Of a stretch of 64,000 nt of DNA, positions 51,108 through 60,345 are shown piece by piece (the stretch's first letter is position 1; the number at the start of each line of letters is the position of its first letter). Under the pieces are notes generated by a model. That model was given only the letters and a program-made list of their open reading frames with translations, searched no databases and was not told the DNA's origin. Source of the DNA: Methylobacillus methanolivorans (lineage in GTDB: Bacteria; Pseudomonadota; Gammaproteobacteria; Burkholderiales; Methylophilaceae); NCBI RefSeq assembly GCF_020531845.1, contig NZ_JAJAVF010000004.1, positions 166,045 to 230,044 of the forward strand, in the 5' to 3' direction. The translations under genes and the position numbers were made by a program.

Positions 51108-53267
51108 ATGCCCCAGTCCCAAGCCGTCGAAGTCTTGCTGCGGCCAGCGGTGGAGCTATACACCGTCGCGGTCTGTGCGGGCGCCGCGTTTCTGTGCCTG
51201 GTGGCCCCGTGGTCGCTCGCGCTGAGTCCCTTGCTGGGCCTGGGCAGCGCGCTCGCTTTCCTCACCTTCGGCGCGCTGCGCTTTCGCGACGCCTGGGCCA
51301 TCCTGCGCTACCGGCGCAACATCCGGCGCCTGCCGCGCTACGTGATGACCAGCCGCGACGTGCCGGTCAGCCAGCAGCGGCTGTTCGTCGGCCGGGGCTT
51401 CCACTGGGACCAGCGTCACACGCACCGACTGATGCAGACGTATCGGTCGGAGTTCCGTCGCTACGTGGAGCCGACGGCAATCTATCGGATGGCACGGCGC
51501 ATGGAAGAGCGCCTGGAGTTCGCGCCGTACCCGTTGTCCAAGATGGCGAAGGCCCTGGCCTGGGACAGCCCGCTGAACCCGGCGCGGCCGCTGCCGCCGG
51601 TGGGCGGCCTGCCGCGGCTGCACGGCATCGAGCCGCACGAGGTCGACGTCACCCTGCCGTTGGCCGAGCGCGTCGGCCACAGCTTGGTGTTAGGCACCAC
51701 GCGCGTCGGCAAGACCCGCCTGGCCGAGCTGTTCATCACGCAGGACATCCGGCGCAAGGTCAATGGACAGCACGAGGTCGTGATCGTCTTCGATCCCAAG
51801 GGCGATGCGGATCTGTTGAAGCGCATGTACGTGGAGGCCAAGCGCGCCGGACGCGAAGGCGAGTTCTACGTTTTCCACCTGGGCTGGCCGGACATCAGCG
51901 CCCGCTACAACGCGGTGGGCCGCTTCGGACGCATCTCGGAAGTTGCCACGCGCATCGCCGGCCAGCTTTCCGGTGAAGGCAACAGCGCGGCGTTCCGCGA
52001 GTTCGCCTGGCGCTTCGTCAACATCATCGCGCGGGCGTTGGTCGAGCTGGGGCAGCGGCCCGACTACCTGCTGATCCAGCGCCATGTCATCAACATCGAT
52101 GCGCTGTTCATCGAGTACGCCCAGCACTACTTCGCCCGGAACGAGCCCAAGGCCTGGGAGGTCATCGTCCAGCTCGAAGCCAAGCTGAACGACAAGAACA
52201 TCCCGCGCAACATGATCGGCCGCGAGAAGCGCGTCGTCGCGCTGGAGCAGTACCTGTCGCAGGTGCGCATCTACGACCCTGTGCTCGACGGCCTGCGCAG
52301 CGCGGTGCGCTACGACAGGACGTACTTCGACAAGATCGTCGCATCGCTCCTACCGCTGCTGGAGAAGCTGACCACCGGCAAGATCGCGCAGTTGCTGGCG
52401 CCGAACTATTCGGACCTCGCCGACCCACGCCCGATCTTCGACTGGATGCAGATCATCAGGAAGCGGGCCGTGGTCTATGTCGGCCTCGATGCACTGTCGG
52501 ACGCGGAAGTCGCGGCGGCGGTCGGCAATTCGATGTTCTCCGACCTCGTATCCGTCGCGGGTCACATCTACAAGTTCGGCATCGACGACGGCCTGCCGGG
52601 TGCCGCGACGGGCATCAAGGTGCCCATCAACGTCCATGCCGACGAGTTCAACGAACTCATGGGCGACGAGTTCATACCCATGGTCAACAAGGGCGGCGGC
52701 GCGGGCGTCCAGGTCACGGCCTACACGCAGACCCTCTCGGACATCGAGGCACGCATCGGCAACCGCGCGAAGGCGGGCCAGGTGGTGGGCAACTTCAACA
52801 ACCTGTTCATGCTGCGCGTGCGCGAGACCGCCACGGCCGAACTGCTGACGCGGCAACTGCCCAAGGTCGAGGTCTACACGACGACGGTGATGAGCGGCGC
52901 CACCGACAGCTCGGACCCGACCGGCAACACCGCCTTCACCTCCAACACGCAGGACCGCATCAGCAGCAACAGCGTGCCGCTGATTGAACCGGCGCACGTG
53001 GTCGGGCTGCCCAAGGGCCAGTGCTTTGCACTGATCGAGGGCGGGCACCTCTGGAAGGTGCGCATGCCCTTGCCGGCGCCCGACCCCGACGAGGCCATGC
53101 CCAAGGATTTGCAGGAGCTGGCCGGCTACATGCGCCAGCACTACGTCGAGGCCGGCGATTGGTGGGACAACAATGGGCTTCCCGGACTGCAGGACCAAGC
53201 ACTGCCCGACGACTTGCTCGCCGACTTCAAGCAGATGGCCAGCGCGGATGAAGGGGCCACGGGATGA
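51108..53267 (+). CDS. traD: Type IV coupling protein TraD (TIGR03743)
   Basis: 719 residues. Two N-terminal membrane segments (about 15-60) precede the RecA-like ATPase with GTTRVGKT (about 196-203) and Walker B VVIVFDPKGDADLL. Late motifs include KVPINVHADEFNELMGDEFI and NKGGGAGVQVTAYTQTLSDI, with MLRVRETATAELLTRQLPKV further on. This is the VirD4/TraD-like ATPase that brings the relaxosome to the secretion channel. It overlaps TIGR03747 by four bases. Confidence 0.92.
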   Translation: MPQSQAVEVLLRPAVELYTVAVCAGAAFLCLVAPWSLALSPLLGLGSALAFLTFGALRFRDAWAILRYRRNIRRLPRYVMTSRDVPVSQQRLFVGRGFHWDQRHTHRLMQTYRSEFRRYVEPTAIYRMARRMEERLEFAPYPLSKMAKALAWDSPLNPARPLPPVGGLPRLHGIEPHEVDVTLPLAERVGHSLVLGTTRVGKTRLAELFITQDIRRKVNGQHEVVIVFDPKGDADLLKRMYVEAKRAGREGEFYVFHLGWPDISARYNAVGRFGRISEVATRIAGQLSGEGNSAAFREFAWRFVNIIARALVELGQRPDYLLIQRHVINIDALFIEYAQHYFARNEPKAWEVIVQLEAKLNDKNIPRNMIGREKRVVALEQYLSQVRIYDPVLDGLRSAVRYDRTYFDKIVASLLPLLEKLTTGKIAQLLAPNYSDLADPRPIFDWMQIIRKRAVVYVGLDALSDAEVAAAVGNSMFSDLVSVAGHIYKFGIDDGLPGAATGIKVPINVHADEFNELMGDEFIPMVNKGGGAGVQVTAYTQTLSDIEARIGNRAKAGQVVGNFNNLFMLRVRETATAELLTRQLPKVEVYTTTVMSGATDSSDPTGNTAFTSNTQDRISSNSVPLIEPAHVVGLPKGQCFALIEGGHLWKVRMPLPAPDPDEAMPKDLQELAGYMRQHYVEAGDWWDNNGLPGLQDQALPDDLLADFKQMASADEGATG

Positions 53268-54013
53268 GCGACCCCGCCGTCGCCGTCCAGCGCCAGCAGG
53301 TTCGCCAGCAGGGCCTGATCGCAGGCCTCATCACGCTGCCGTTCCGGCTGTTCGGGGTGTTGGCCGGTTCGCTGGTGCTGTGCATCGCGATCGAGTGCAT
53401 CGGCATGCACTTCTTCTGGCCCGAGCAGGGCTGGCGCCATGCGCAGGGCATGCTGAACTACGAGCTGTCGCAGGTCTCGGAGCATTTCACGCAAAGCGTG
53501 CTGGTGCAGGAGCCGGGGCGCAGCGCCCTCCAGCTCGTCGAGTGGGCCTACCAAGGACTGTTCGTGAAAACGGGCCTGCTGGACTGGATACGCGACGCGG
53601 CGGCGCAATCGCGTGCCGGCGCGCGCAGCCAGGCGCAGGACTTCCGCTACTACATCGGTCAGCTCTACGTGCATGTCGAGAGCTACCTGATCGCCTCGGC
53701 GTACACAGTGCTGGTGTTCCTCGTGCGGCTGCTGGTGCTGGTCCTGACCTTGCCGCTGTTCCTGATGGCGGCCTTCACCGGCCTGGTGGACGGGCTCGTG
53801 CGCCGCGACGTGCGCGGCTTCGGCGCCGGCCGCGAATCGGGCTTCGTCTACCACCGGGCGAGAGCCAGCCTGATGCCGCTGGCGGTGCTGCCCTGGGTCA
53901 CTTACCTCGCGCTGCCGGTCAGCGTGCATCCGCTGCTGATCCTGCTGCCCAGCGCGGCGCTGCTCGGCGTCGCGGTGTGCATCGCGTCGGCGACGTTCAA
54001 GAAGTATCTGTGA
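53264..54013 (+). CDS. TIGR03747 ICE membrane protein
   Basis: 249 residues with hydrophobic segments near 30-55, 150-180 and 205-245. GLIAGLITLPFRLFGVLAGS, FFWPEQGWRHAQGMLNYELS and FTGLVDGLVRRDVRGFGAGRESGFVYHRA are characteristic of the PFL_4697 family. It is usually encoded directly after traD and is likely an inner-membrane partner of the coupling protein. It is the last conjugation gene before the CBASS cassette. Confidence 0.85.
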   Translation: MSDPAVAVQRQQVRQQGLIAGLITLPFRLFGVLAGSLVLCIAIECIGMHFFWPEQGWRHAQGMLNYELSQVSEHFTQSVLVQEPGRSALQLVEWAYQGLFVKTGLLDWIRDAAAQSRAGARSQAQDFRYYIGQLYVHVESYLIASAYTVLVFLVRLLVLVLTLPLFLMAAFTGLVDGLVRRDVRGFGAGRESGFVYHRARASLMPLAVLPWVTYLALPVSVHPLLILLPSAALLGVAVCIASATFKKYL

Positions 54014-54148
54014 AAGCGGTTCAAGATAATCTCCGTCTCACTCTTCATGGCGACTCATCGACACCAAACATCTTTTGACCTTTGACACTGCATCCACCCT
54101 ACATCTTCGAGGCCATGTGGCCACTCAGACACACGAACGCAAATGGTC

Positions 54149-55018
54149 TCAGCGGCGCCTGCTGCGTCCCGGCCACGGTAGCTGCCCAGTGAGTTCAGCC
54201 AAGCCACCGTCGTCCTCGACGCGTACACCGAAGCGGTTCACTTCGACCTCAGGTAAATCGTCGCTGTCGAACCAGAGCAGCGAGGTCGTGGTGTCAGTAC
54301 GTGCGTAGTGCCTGGAGAGTTCCCAGAGATCGAGGCCCTTTTCCCAGTTGTCGAACCAGATGTCTTGTGCAACCTCATCTGTGTCGGCAGCACTGCTGCC
54401 TGAAGAACGGAGACGGTGAGCCACAGAGCCGACAGGAATGGCAGACCTGGGAGATATCCAAGCCCCAGCCTGTCGCAAACTGGTGGAGCGTGCCGCGTAG
54501 CGCACTGCACCGCGCTCCATGGTGACGAAGGCGCAAGGGATGTCGCTGAGGGAGGCGAACCGCGACGCAGCGGCGGGAAATGATGTGCTGAAAAGCGCCG
54601 CCATGCCCTGGATCAGCTCCAGCGAAGGTTCTTCCTTGGGCACAAGCGATAGCCATTGCTGATACGGCATCAGCAACTCGGCGGCGAAAGTGTCGCATGC
54701 GATTTCGTTCGGATGCCGCTTCGCATAGGACCAGGACGGCACCTCTTCGTGGCTCGATTCCAGCGCAAGGACGATATGCGCAATTTCGTGGCAGATGGTG
54801 AAGCGTTGGCGTTCTTCTGTCTCCAGCGAATTCACCGTGATCACGTGCTTGCCATTCGGCTTGGTGATCGTGTAGCCGGACTCCCCCTCACTAAGCTCCT
54901 CTTTCTTGACTTTGGCGTTGGCCGCGACCACATAGGGCGTCAGGTCTTCTCGGATGCCGGACACATCAACCTTCGCAACAAAGGCCCGTGCTTTCTGTGT
55001 GACATCCGCTTCATCCAT
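54149..55018 (-). CDS. capP: CapP-like ImmA/IrrE metallopeptidase
   Basis: 289 residues. The peptidase motif is HEIAH (His77, Glu78, His81) with the downstream NEIACDTFAAELLMPY segment that supplies the third zinc ligand. A C-terminal domain of about 140 residues follows. ImmA/IrrE peptidases cleave partner HTH repressors. Encoded next to an HTH gene and divergent from a CBASS operon, it matches CapP, the peptidase that inactivates CapH in response to DNA damage in CBASS systems. That assignment is by context. It lies two bases downstream of the HTH gene. Confidence 0.8.
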   Translation of the reverse strand: MDEADVTQKARAFVAKVDVSGIREDLTPYVVAANAKVKKEELSEGESGYTITKPNGKHVITVNSLETEERQRFTICHEIAHIVLALESSHEEVPSWSYAKRHPNEIACDTFAAELLMPYQQWLSLVPKEEPSLELIQGMAALFSTSFPAAASRFASLSDIPCAFVTMERGAVRYAARSTSLRQAGAWISPRSAIPVGSVAHRLRSSGSSAADTDEVAQDIWFDNWEKGLDLWELSRHYARTDTTTSLLWFDSDDLPEVEVNRFGVRVEDDGGLAELTGQLPWPGRSRRR

Positions 55019-55020
55019 AT

Positions 55021-55407
55021 TCAGTCATCCTCGTCCTCGAATGCTCGCTGTATCCGGGCGATCAGTGTCGCGGGATCGGGCCTTGTATTTCCACGATGCC
55101 TCACGCCTGCTGCAGCCGAAAAGATGTCGATGCTGATGGAAGGATCGTTCAGCACGAATTCAACAAGGCGGGGATCGGCCTCCGCATGGTCGACAAGCCA
55201 CATCACCAGCGCAGCATCTCTTTCACCTGGTTTGAGAACCTTCAGCAGCTTCTCGACTAAGTCCACTGACGGATTTGTCTTTTCGCCGGACTCCAGCCGG
55301 TGGACATAGGCATGGTCCACCGAAGACAGTTGACCGATTTCGCGCAATGAGAGGGTTCTGCGCTCGCGTAGCGTCTTGAGGGCGACGCCCAGGCCTGTTT
55401 GTGACAT
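55021..55407 (-). CDS. capH: CapH-like XRE-family repressor
   Basis: 128 residues from ATG 55407 (AAGGAA upstream); the longer in-frame start is not used because it would extend across the divergent promoter region. The helix-turn-helix occupies about 7-62: GVALKTLRERRTLSLREIGQ, then SSVDHAYVHRLESGEKTNPS. The remainder (DAALVMWLVDHAEADPRLVE) is a small helical domain, as in HTH partners of ImmA/IrrE peptidases. It is probably the repressor of the divergent CBASS operon and of its own gene. The likely operator is at 55520-55537. Confidence 0.8.
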   Translation of the reverse strand: MSQTGLGVALKTLRERRTLSLREIGQLSSVDHAYVHRLESGEKTNPSVDLVEKLLKVLKPGERDAALVMWLVDHAEADPRLVEFVLNDPSISIDIFSAAAGVRHRGNTRPDPATLIARIQRAFEDEDD

Positions 55408-55519
55408 CCGTTCCGTTCCTTGTGGCTGCGGCGGACAACGGTGTGTGTCCGGTCCGAAGCAGTTGCGTTCTGCGGCACCAAGCCCACCATTTGCAGTTTG
55501 GCACCAAGTCTGATACATT

Positions 55520-55537
55520 GTTGTCCAGCCAGACAAC
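55520..55537. promoter_or_regulatory. Inverted-repeat operator between capH and CBASS operon
   Basis: GTTGTC (55520-55525) and GACAAC (55532-55537) are separated by six bases, in the divergent gap between the HTH gene start (55407) and the first plus-strand gene (55684). It is the most obvious candidate operator for the HTH protein. A direct repeat GGCACCAAG occurs just beside it on the 5' side (near 55477 and 55499). Confidence 0.5.
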
Positions 55538-55683
55538 AGAAGTGAGTTCTACGACTGCAGCAAGTTGATTTGGCTTGACTCGCCCGTTGTCTGCAAGAGC
55601 AACGAATTTTGCTTCAACCGGTGGTCATTGGCAACCCGGCCGGCTGGCCGGGGTCTCGATGGTTCAACTTTAGGAAATTCGCC

Positions 55684-55908
55684 ATGACAGGCAAAAATCA
55701 GCATGTAGTTCCTCACCAGGACGGTTGGGCCGTCAAGGGTGCCGGCAATCAACGGGCAACCTCCGTGCACGATACGCAGCAGCAGGCCATTGACGCGGCG
55801 CGGGACATCGCACGCAACCAGCAGTCCGAACTGGTCATCCACCGTCCGGACGGTCGCATCCGTGACAAGGACAGCCACGGTAACGACTCCTTCCCGCCGA
55901 AGGGCTGA
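55684..55908 (+). CDS. DUF2188-family small protein, first gene of CBASS operon
   Basis: 74 residues from ATG 55684. MTGKNQHVVPHQDGWAVKGA, then GNQRATSVHDTQQQAIDAARDIARNQQSELVIHRPDGRI matches DUF2188 (YdhA-like), a small alpha/beta fold of unknown function common in bacterial defence neighbourhoods. It lies five bases before capV and is divergent from capH, so it should be the first gene of the CBASS transcript. The other genes of the V. cholerae-type operon do not include it, making it an accessory candidate. Confidence 0.78.
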   Translation: MTGKNQHVVPHQDGWAVKGAGNQRATSVHDTQQQAIDAARDIARNQQSELVIHRPDGRIRDKDSHGNDSFPPKG

Positions 55909-55913
55909 GTGCC

Positions 55914-56915
55914 ATGATGGGCGTGCCCACCTACCATGTGCTCGCCCTGTCTGGGGGCGGCTATCGCGGCTTGTACACAGCGACGGTTCTTGCCGAGCTT
56001 GAAGCCGTGCTAGGCCGCCCCATCGCTTCGCACTTCGACCTGATCTGCGGCACCTCTGCAGGCGGGATGCTGGCCTTGGGGCTGGCCGCGGAAATCCCCG
56101 CCATTGAACTCAAAGCCTTGTTCGAACGACAGGGCTCCCGCATCTTTGGTTGCCGAAGTCTCGCTCGGCGCCTTCTGGGCTTCTGGTTGACCGCCAAGCA
56201 CGACTCCGCAGGGTTGCGGGGCGTGCTGACCGAGCGCTTTCAAGACGCCACGATCGGCAACTTGAAGCACCGCGTTCTCGTGCCAGCCGTCAACTACTCG
56301 ACGGGGCGCGGCCAGTTCTTCAAAACGCCTCACCATCCCTCATTTGAGATGGACCACCGCATGAGGATCGTGGATGTGGCGTTGGCGACCGCCGCTGCGC
56401 CCGTTTACTTTCCGCTAGCGCGCAACGATCGTGGCGTCTTTGCGGATGGAGGACTGGTCGGCAATGCGCCAGGACTGTTCGGGCTGCACGAAGTCAATAC
56501 GTTCCTCGCGCCGAAACAGAATGCACTGGTCCGGGTGCTGTCCATCGGCACGATGACGATCGGTGCAACCGTCCGTGGCGGCGCCAGCCTCGACCGCGGA
56601 TTCGGCAAGTGGCGCGGAGGGCTGTTCGATCTGGTGATCTCTGCCCAGGAGTCGTCGGTGGACTACATGCTGCGCCAGTCGTTGGGTAGCAACTACTTCC
56701 AGATCGACGACAAGGCCACGCCCGATCAAAGCAAGGACGTAAAGGCGCTGGACCGGGTTTCCATCGGCGCCACGAATACGCTGAAGGACCGCGGCAATCA
56801 TGCAGCGCAGCGCGCGCTTGGCGACCCTCTTTTCCAACCGTTTCGAGCGCACCAGGCCGGCGCACCCACCTTCTATCACGGCCCCAACAAGAATGTGCCG
56901 GAGGCCGAATGCTGA
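55914..56915 (+). CDS. capV: CapV-like patatin phospholipase, CBASS effector
   Basis: 333 residues (an alternative start at 55917 is equally possible). The patatin fold shows the oxyanion loop GGGYRG (14-19), nucleophile Ser48 in GTSAG (46-50) and the catalytic Asp178 in DGG (178-180). In type II CBASS, CapV is activated by 3',3'-cGAMP and degrades membrane phospholipids, killing the infected cell. Its stop overlaps the CD-NTase start by seven bases. The order capV, CD-NTase, cap2, cap3 equals the V. cholerae system. Confidence 0.9.
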   Translation: MMGVPTYHVLALSGGGYRGLYTATVLAELEAVLGRPIASHFDLICGTSAGGMLALGLAAEIPAIELKALFERQGSRIFGCRSLARRLLGFWLTAKHDSAGLRGVLTERFQDATIGNLKHRVLVPAVNYSTGRGQFFKTPHHPSFEMDHRMRIVDVALATAAAPVYFPLARNDRGVFADGGLVGNAPGLFGLHEVNTFLAPKQNALVRVLSIGTMTIGATVRGGASLDRGFGKWRGGLFDLVISAQESSVDYMLRQSLGSNYFQIDDKATPDQSKDVKALDRVSIGATNTLKDRGNHAAQRALGDPLFQPFRAHQAGAPTFYHGPNKNVPEAEC

Positions 56916-58051
56916 ACCTGAGCCCGCTTTTCTTTACCACCGTCGATGACGAATCCTGCATGCATGACGAGCTGGATCTGTCGCCCGAGCAACGAGCCTG
57001 GATCGCCAGCGCCCGAAATGATGTCAGGAACTGCCTTCGCACCGGAATTCCGCGCGTGCTGCGCGAACGCGGGTACACGGACGACGTGCCGCAGCCACGC
57101 TTCTTCACGCAAGGATCGTGGGCGTACAAGACCTTGAACGGCCCGGCACAACGGCCCCAGCAGGCGGATGTCGATGATGGTTGCTATCTGCCGTTGAGTT
57201 TTGTCTCGCAGACGAAGCGTCCCAGCAGGGCCACAACGGTGTTCTTTGCAGCTGCTGAAGAAGCCTTGAGGCTGTTGGTCGAGGAGAAGCACTGGAAGCT
57301 TGTCACCGACAAGCCGACATGCATCCGGATTGTCATTGCGGCCTATGCCCACATCGACATTCCGTTGTACGCCATCCCCGACGAAGAATTCGTCACGCTC
57401 GCGAAAGCCTCGATGGAGCGATACGGCTATGACTCGCTGACGGAGGCGGTGAACATGGCAGAGCGGGATGCCTGGACGGCATTGCCCGCTGATAAAGTGC
57501 TCCTGGCTCACCGCGAGTGCAACTGGATGCCCTCCGACCCCAGGCCTGTGAAGGAATGGTTTTTGGGCGAGGTGGAGGCCAAGGGCGATCAGTTCCGCCG
57601 CGTGATTCGCTACTTGAAGGCGTTTCGCGATTGGCGGTGGTCGAGCGGTGGACCGGCTTCGATTCTGTTGATGGCCGCTGCGGCTCCGCTATTCGAGAAG
57701 CGAGATCGGCGCGACGACCTGGCGTTGCTGGATGTCGTCGCGGCATTGCCGGCCCGGCTGCGCGCGGGGGTGAACAACCCCGTTGATGAGTCGGAGTCGC
57801 TTACTGCACGCCTTGGTAAAGAGGGCGTCGAAGAGGCTGCGAAAGCGTTCGAAGCATTCGAAAAAGTGCTGCGCGGAGCCACCAACGCCGGCAGCCCTTC
57901 ACAGGCCTGCGTCTGGATGCAAGGCGAATTCGGTCCGCGTTTTCCGAACGAGCCGGACCGGGTCAAGGTGGTATCCGTTGTCGCCACCATTGCCGCAGCG
58001 CCGGCTACGGCTGGTCCGAGCGAATTGGTCGGGCGCACGAAGGCCGGATGA
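56909..58051 (+). CDS. dncV: DncV-like CD-NTase (cyclic dinucleotide synthase)
   Basis: 380 residues. The nucleotidyltransferase core shows [10 protein letters not shown] (Gly69-Ser70), the catalytic pair Asp87 and Asp89 in [10 protein letters not shown] and the third acidic residue Asp150 in HIDIPLY. These match DncV-type CD-NTases, which synthesise 3',3'-cGAMP upon phage infection. The C-terminus ends GRTKAG. A small C-terminal residue such as this terminal Gly is what Cap2 needs to conjugate CD-NTases to target proteins. The stop overlaps the cap2 start (ATGA). Confidence 0.9.
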   Translation: MLNLSPLFFTTVDDESCMHDELDLSPEQRAWIASARNDVRNCLRTGIPRVLRERGYTDDVPQPRFFTQGSWAYKTLNGPAQRPQQADVDDGCYLPLSFVSQTKRPSRATTVFFAAAEEALRLLVEEKHWKLVTDKPTCIRIVIAAYAHIDIPLYAIPDEEFVTLAKASMERYGYDSLTEAVNMAERDAWTALPADKVLLAHRECNWMPSDPRPVKEWFLGEVEAKGDQFRRVIRYLKAFRDWRWSSGGPASILLMAAAAPLFEKRDRRDDLALLDVVAALPARLRAGVNNPVDESESLTARLGKEGVEEAAKAFEAFEKVLRGATNAGSPSQACVWMQGEFGPRFPNEPDRVKVVSVVATIAAAPATAGPSELVGRTKAG

Positions 58052-59676
58052 GCAGCGTCGCCGTGGTCTCCGATGTGGTCGAAGCCTTCAGGCTGCAAGG
58101 CTTCGAGTTTGTCGGCAAGACGGACGACGGCTGGTTCAAGCTGAGGGGGCCGTTGATCCCGTGCGGCGCGGACGATGGCATTCCATGTGAGGTTCAGCTC
58201 GACCCTACCTTCTTCGACCTGCCTCGCATTCGGCTGCTCGAAATTCCGCCTGAACTGCCCAATGCAGTTCCTCATCTTGGCGCGGAGGGCGGCCTTTGCT
58301 ATCTGGCCAAGGGAACTGTCGTGCTGGACATCTACGATCCTGTAGGGCAGTCCTTGGCGTGCCTGCAACGGGCGGCAGCGGTGCTCGGGCAGATCTTGAA
58401 GGGCGAGATGATCGAAGATCTCGCCGAAGAGTTCTTTGCCTACTGGAACGGCTGGCTTTGTTTTGTGGACATGCAAGGCGAAGATCTGGGGCGACAAAAC
58501 TGTATCGTTGCGCAAGCCAATGGGAATCCACTCTGGTTCATCACCGACAACGAAGATCGAACAACAAGAAAGTTGCATTCACTCGGCTACCAGGTCACTG
58601 ATAAAACGGTGCTGACATACCGGGTCAAGACCACCGCGCAACCCCGCCCACTAACCAGCCACTGGCCCCCCGAAACGGTGGGGGACGTCTTGGCTTGGCA
58701 AAGCACCCTGGACCCACGGTGTCGGCGCAAGATTCACGAACGAATCAAGGAAGGGCAAAGCAAAAAAGCAAATGGTGTCCTGATCATCATCGAATCGCCA
58801 CTGATGACCTACGGCTTTGCCGTGCTCTTTGACCACCAAGTGAGTCAAAAGACCAAGCTTGCTGATCGCAGGGATTCGAGTTTTGGGCTGAAGGTAATGC
58901 CCGTCTCAGTGATCAGGATCGATGACCGGTATCTGGCCCAGCGCAACATCCCCAAGTCGAAAACGTTGGCGGGGAAACGAATCGCACTTGTGGGTTGCGG
59001 CACGATCGGCGGATACCTCTCGGACATGCTGGTCAAGGCCGGGGCAGGATCATGCGGAGGGAAACTCACGCTGGTGGATTTTGATGGCCTCCTTCCACAG
59101 AACATCGGACGGCATCGGCTCGGCTTCCCGGACCTGTTGTCGAACAAGGCTGAGGCGATGGCGAAGGAACTCAAGCGCTTGTCGCCAGGCGTCGAGGTTC
59201 ATGCGCTCCCCGTGGACGTGAGACAGGCCCAACTGGGAAAGCTGGACCTACTCATCGATGCCACCGGCGAAGAATCCCTCGGGCATTGGCTGTGCGGCCG
59301 CTACAGGGCTCCCACGCCCATGCTTTCTGTTTGGATCGAAGGGCCGGGAACGGCTGTGCGTGCGCTCCTGAGAACGAACGCATCGGGTGCGTGCTACCGA
59401 TGCCTATGGCAGAGCCACAGAAGAGGCGAACTTCGCTCGACCATTGATGCTCTGCCTAACATCTTGGCAGGCCACGGGTGCGAGGGCTTGTATGTGCCAT
59501 TTCCGGCTTCGGTGTCGGTGCAGGCAGCCAGCTTGGGTGCTGAGATGGCCCTTGATTGGGTCAAGGGCGTCCACTCTCCTGCATTGCGGACCCGGCTGAT
59601 CGACCAGACCCATCATCTGGCCACGCCTGACTGCGATCCTCTGCGAGATCATGATTGCCCTCTATGCAATTCCTAG
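58048..59676 (+). CDS. cap2: Cap2, E2-E1 fusion ubiquitin-like ligase of type II CBASS
   Basis: 542 residues. The N-terminal E2-like domain has candidate catalytic Cys84 in GGLCYL. The E1-like ThiF/MoeB domain has the nucleotide-binding loop VGCGTIGG (315-322), two CxxC pairs (449/452 and 537/540) forming a likely zinc site, and Cys478 ([10 protein letters not shown]) as a candidate E1 cysteine. In type II CBASS, Cap2 attaches the CD-NTase C-terminus to other proteins and primes signalling. It is translationally coupled to the CD-NTase gene. Confidence 0.88.
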   Translation: MSSVAVVSDVVEAFRLQGFEFVGKTDDGWFKLRGPLIPCGADDGIPCEVQLDPTFFDLPRIRLLEIPPELPNAVPHLGAEGGLCYLAKGTVVLDIYDPVGQSLACLQRAAAVLGQILKGEMIEDLAEEFFAYWNGWLCFVDMQGEDLGRQNCIVAQANGNPLWFITDNEDRTTRKLHSLGYQVTDKTVLTYRVKTTAQPRPLTSHWPPETVGDVLAWQSTLDPRCRRKIHERIKEGQSKKANGVLIIIESPLMTYGFAVLFDHQVSQKTKLADRRDSSFGLKVMPVSVIRIDDRYLAQRNIPKSKTLAGKRIALVGCGTIGGYLSDMLVKAGAGSCGGKLTLVDFDGLLPQNIGRHRLGFPDLLSNKAEAMAKELKRLSPGVEVHALPVDVRQAQLGKLDLLIDATGEESLGHWLCGRYRAPTPMLSVWIEGPGTAVRALLRTNASGACYRCLWQSHRRGELRSTIDALPNILAGHGCEGLYVPFPASVSVQAASLGAEMALDWVKGVHSPALRTRLIDQTHHLATPDCDPLRDHDCPLCNS

Positions 59677-60140
59677 GGTCCTGGGCAACTGGCGACAAGA
59701 GCAGGTTGCTGCATTTTTCGACCCAGACGCTGGAGACATTCAGTCAGCATATCCAGGCTAGTGATGCCGACTGCGAAGCGGGCGGACTCTTGCTTGGTTC
59801 TGTACATGGAGCCCATTTGCTCATTGAGCAGGCGACGGTTCCTACCGCGTGGGACAAGCGGTTTCGCTATCTGTTCGAGCGGATGCCGTTTGGTCATGAG
59901 GCTATTGCGTTGTCGCGATGGACGGCGAGTCAGGGAACTGTCCGCTATTTAGGCGAATGGCATACCCACCCGGAAGACCATCCCCAGCCTTCTAGCCTTG
60001 ACAGATCTGAATGGACTTTGTTGGCAGCGCAGCGTCGGGACAAGCGGCCAGTGCTCGCTGTCATCATCGGGCGTAGATCTCTGTATGCAGAGTTGGTGCC
60101 GAGATCAGGCGAAGGGTCGATATTCTTCCCCGTGGAGTAG
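59664..60140 (+). CDS. cap3: Cap3, JAB/JAMM deconjugating peptidase of type II CBASS
   Basis: 158 residues from ATG 59664 inside the cap2 end (a TTG at 59655 is a possible alternative). The JAMM signature is complete: Glu38 (CEAGGLLLG), His100 and His102 in GEWHTHPE, and PSSLD with Asp113. Cap3 cleaves the conjugates made by Cap2 and limits CBASS activation. It is the last gene of the operon; 205 non-coding bases follow before the conjugation genes resume. Confidence 0.9.
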   Translation: MQFLGSWATGDKSRLLHFSTQTLETFSQHIQASDADCEAGGLLLGSVHGAHLLIEQATVPTAWDKRFRYLFERMPFGHEAIALSRWTASQGTVRYLGEWHTHPEDHPQPSSLDRSEWTLLAAQRRDKRPVLAVIIGRRSLYAELVPRSGEGSIFFPVE

Positions 60141-60345
60141 AGCACTAGCGCAACAACCATCATCGTCTTGACTTGCACCTCCACTCAGACGGTAGTGCAT
60201 TAAAGACGACGTCATCGGGGAAATTCCTTCCTCTGCAGCGGAGTTTGCCGCGGAAAGCGGTGGCTGGCCGGTTCCGATTGATTGCGGCGCCGGAAGACCG
60301 GCCGTTTGAGCATCGAGCCATCCGCATCCCTCGGAGAACGGCTCG

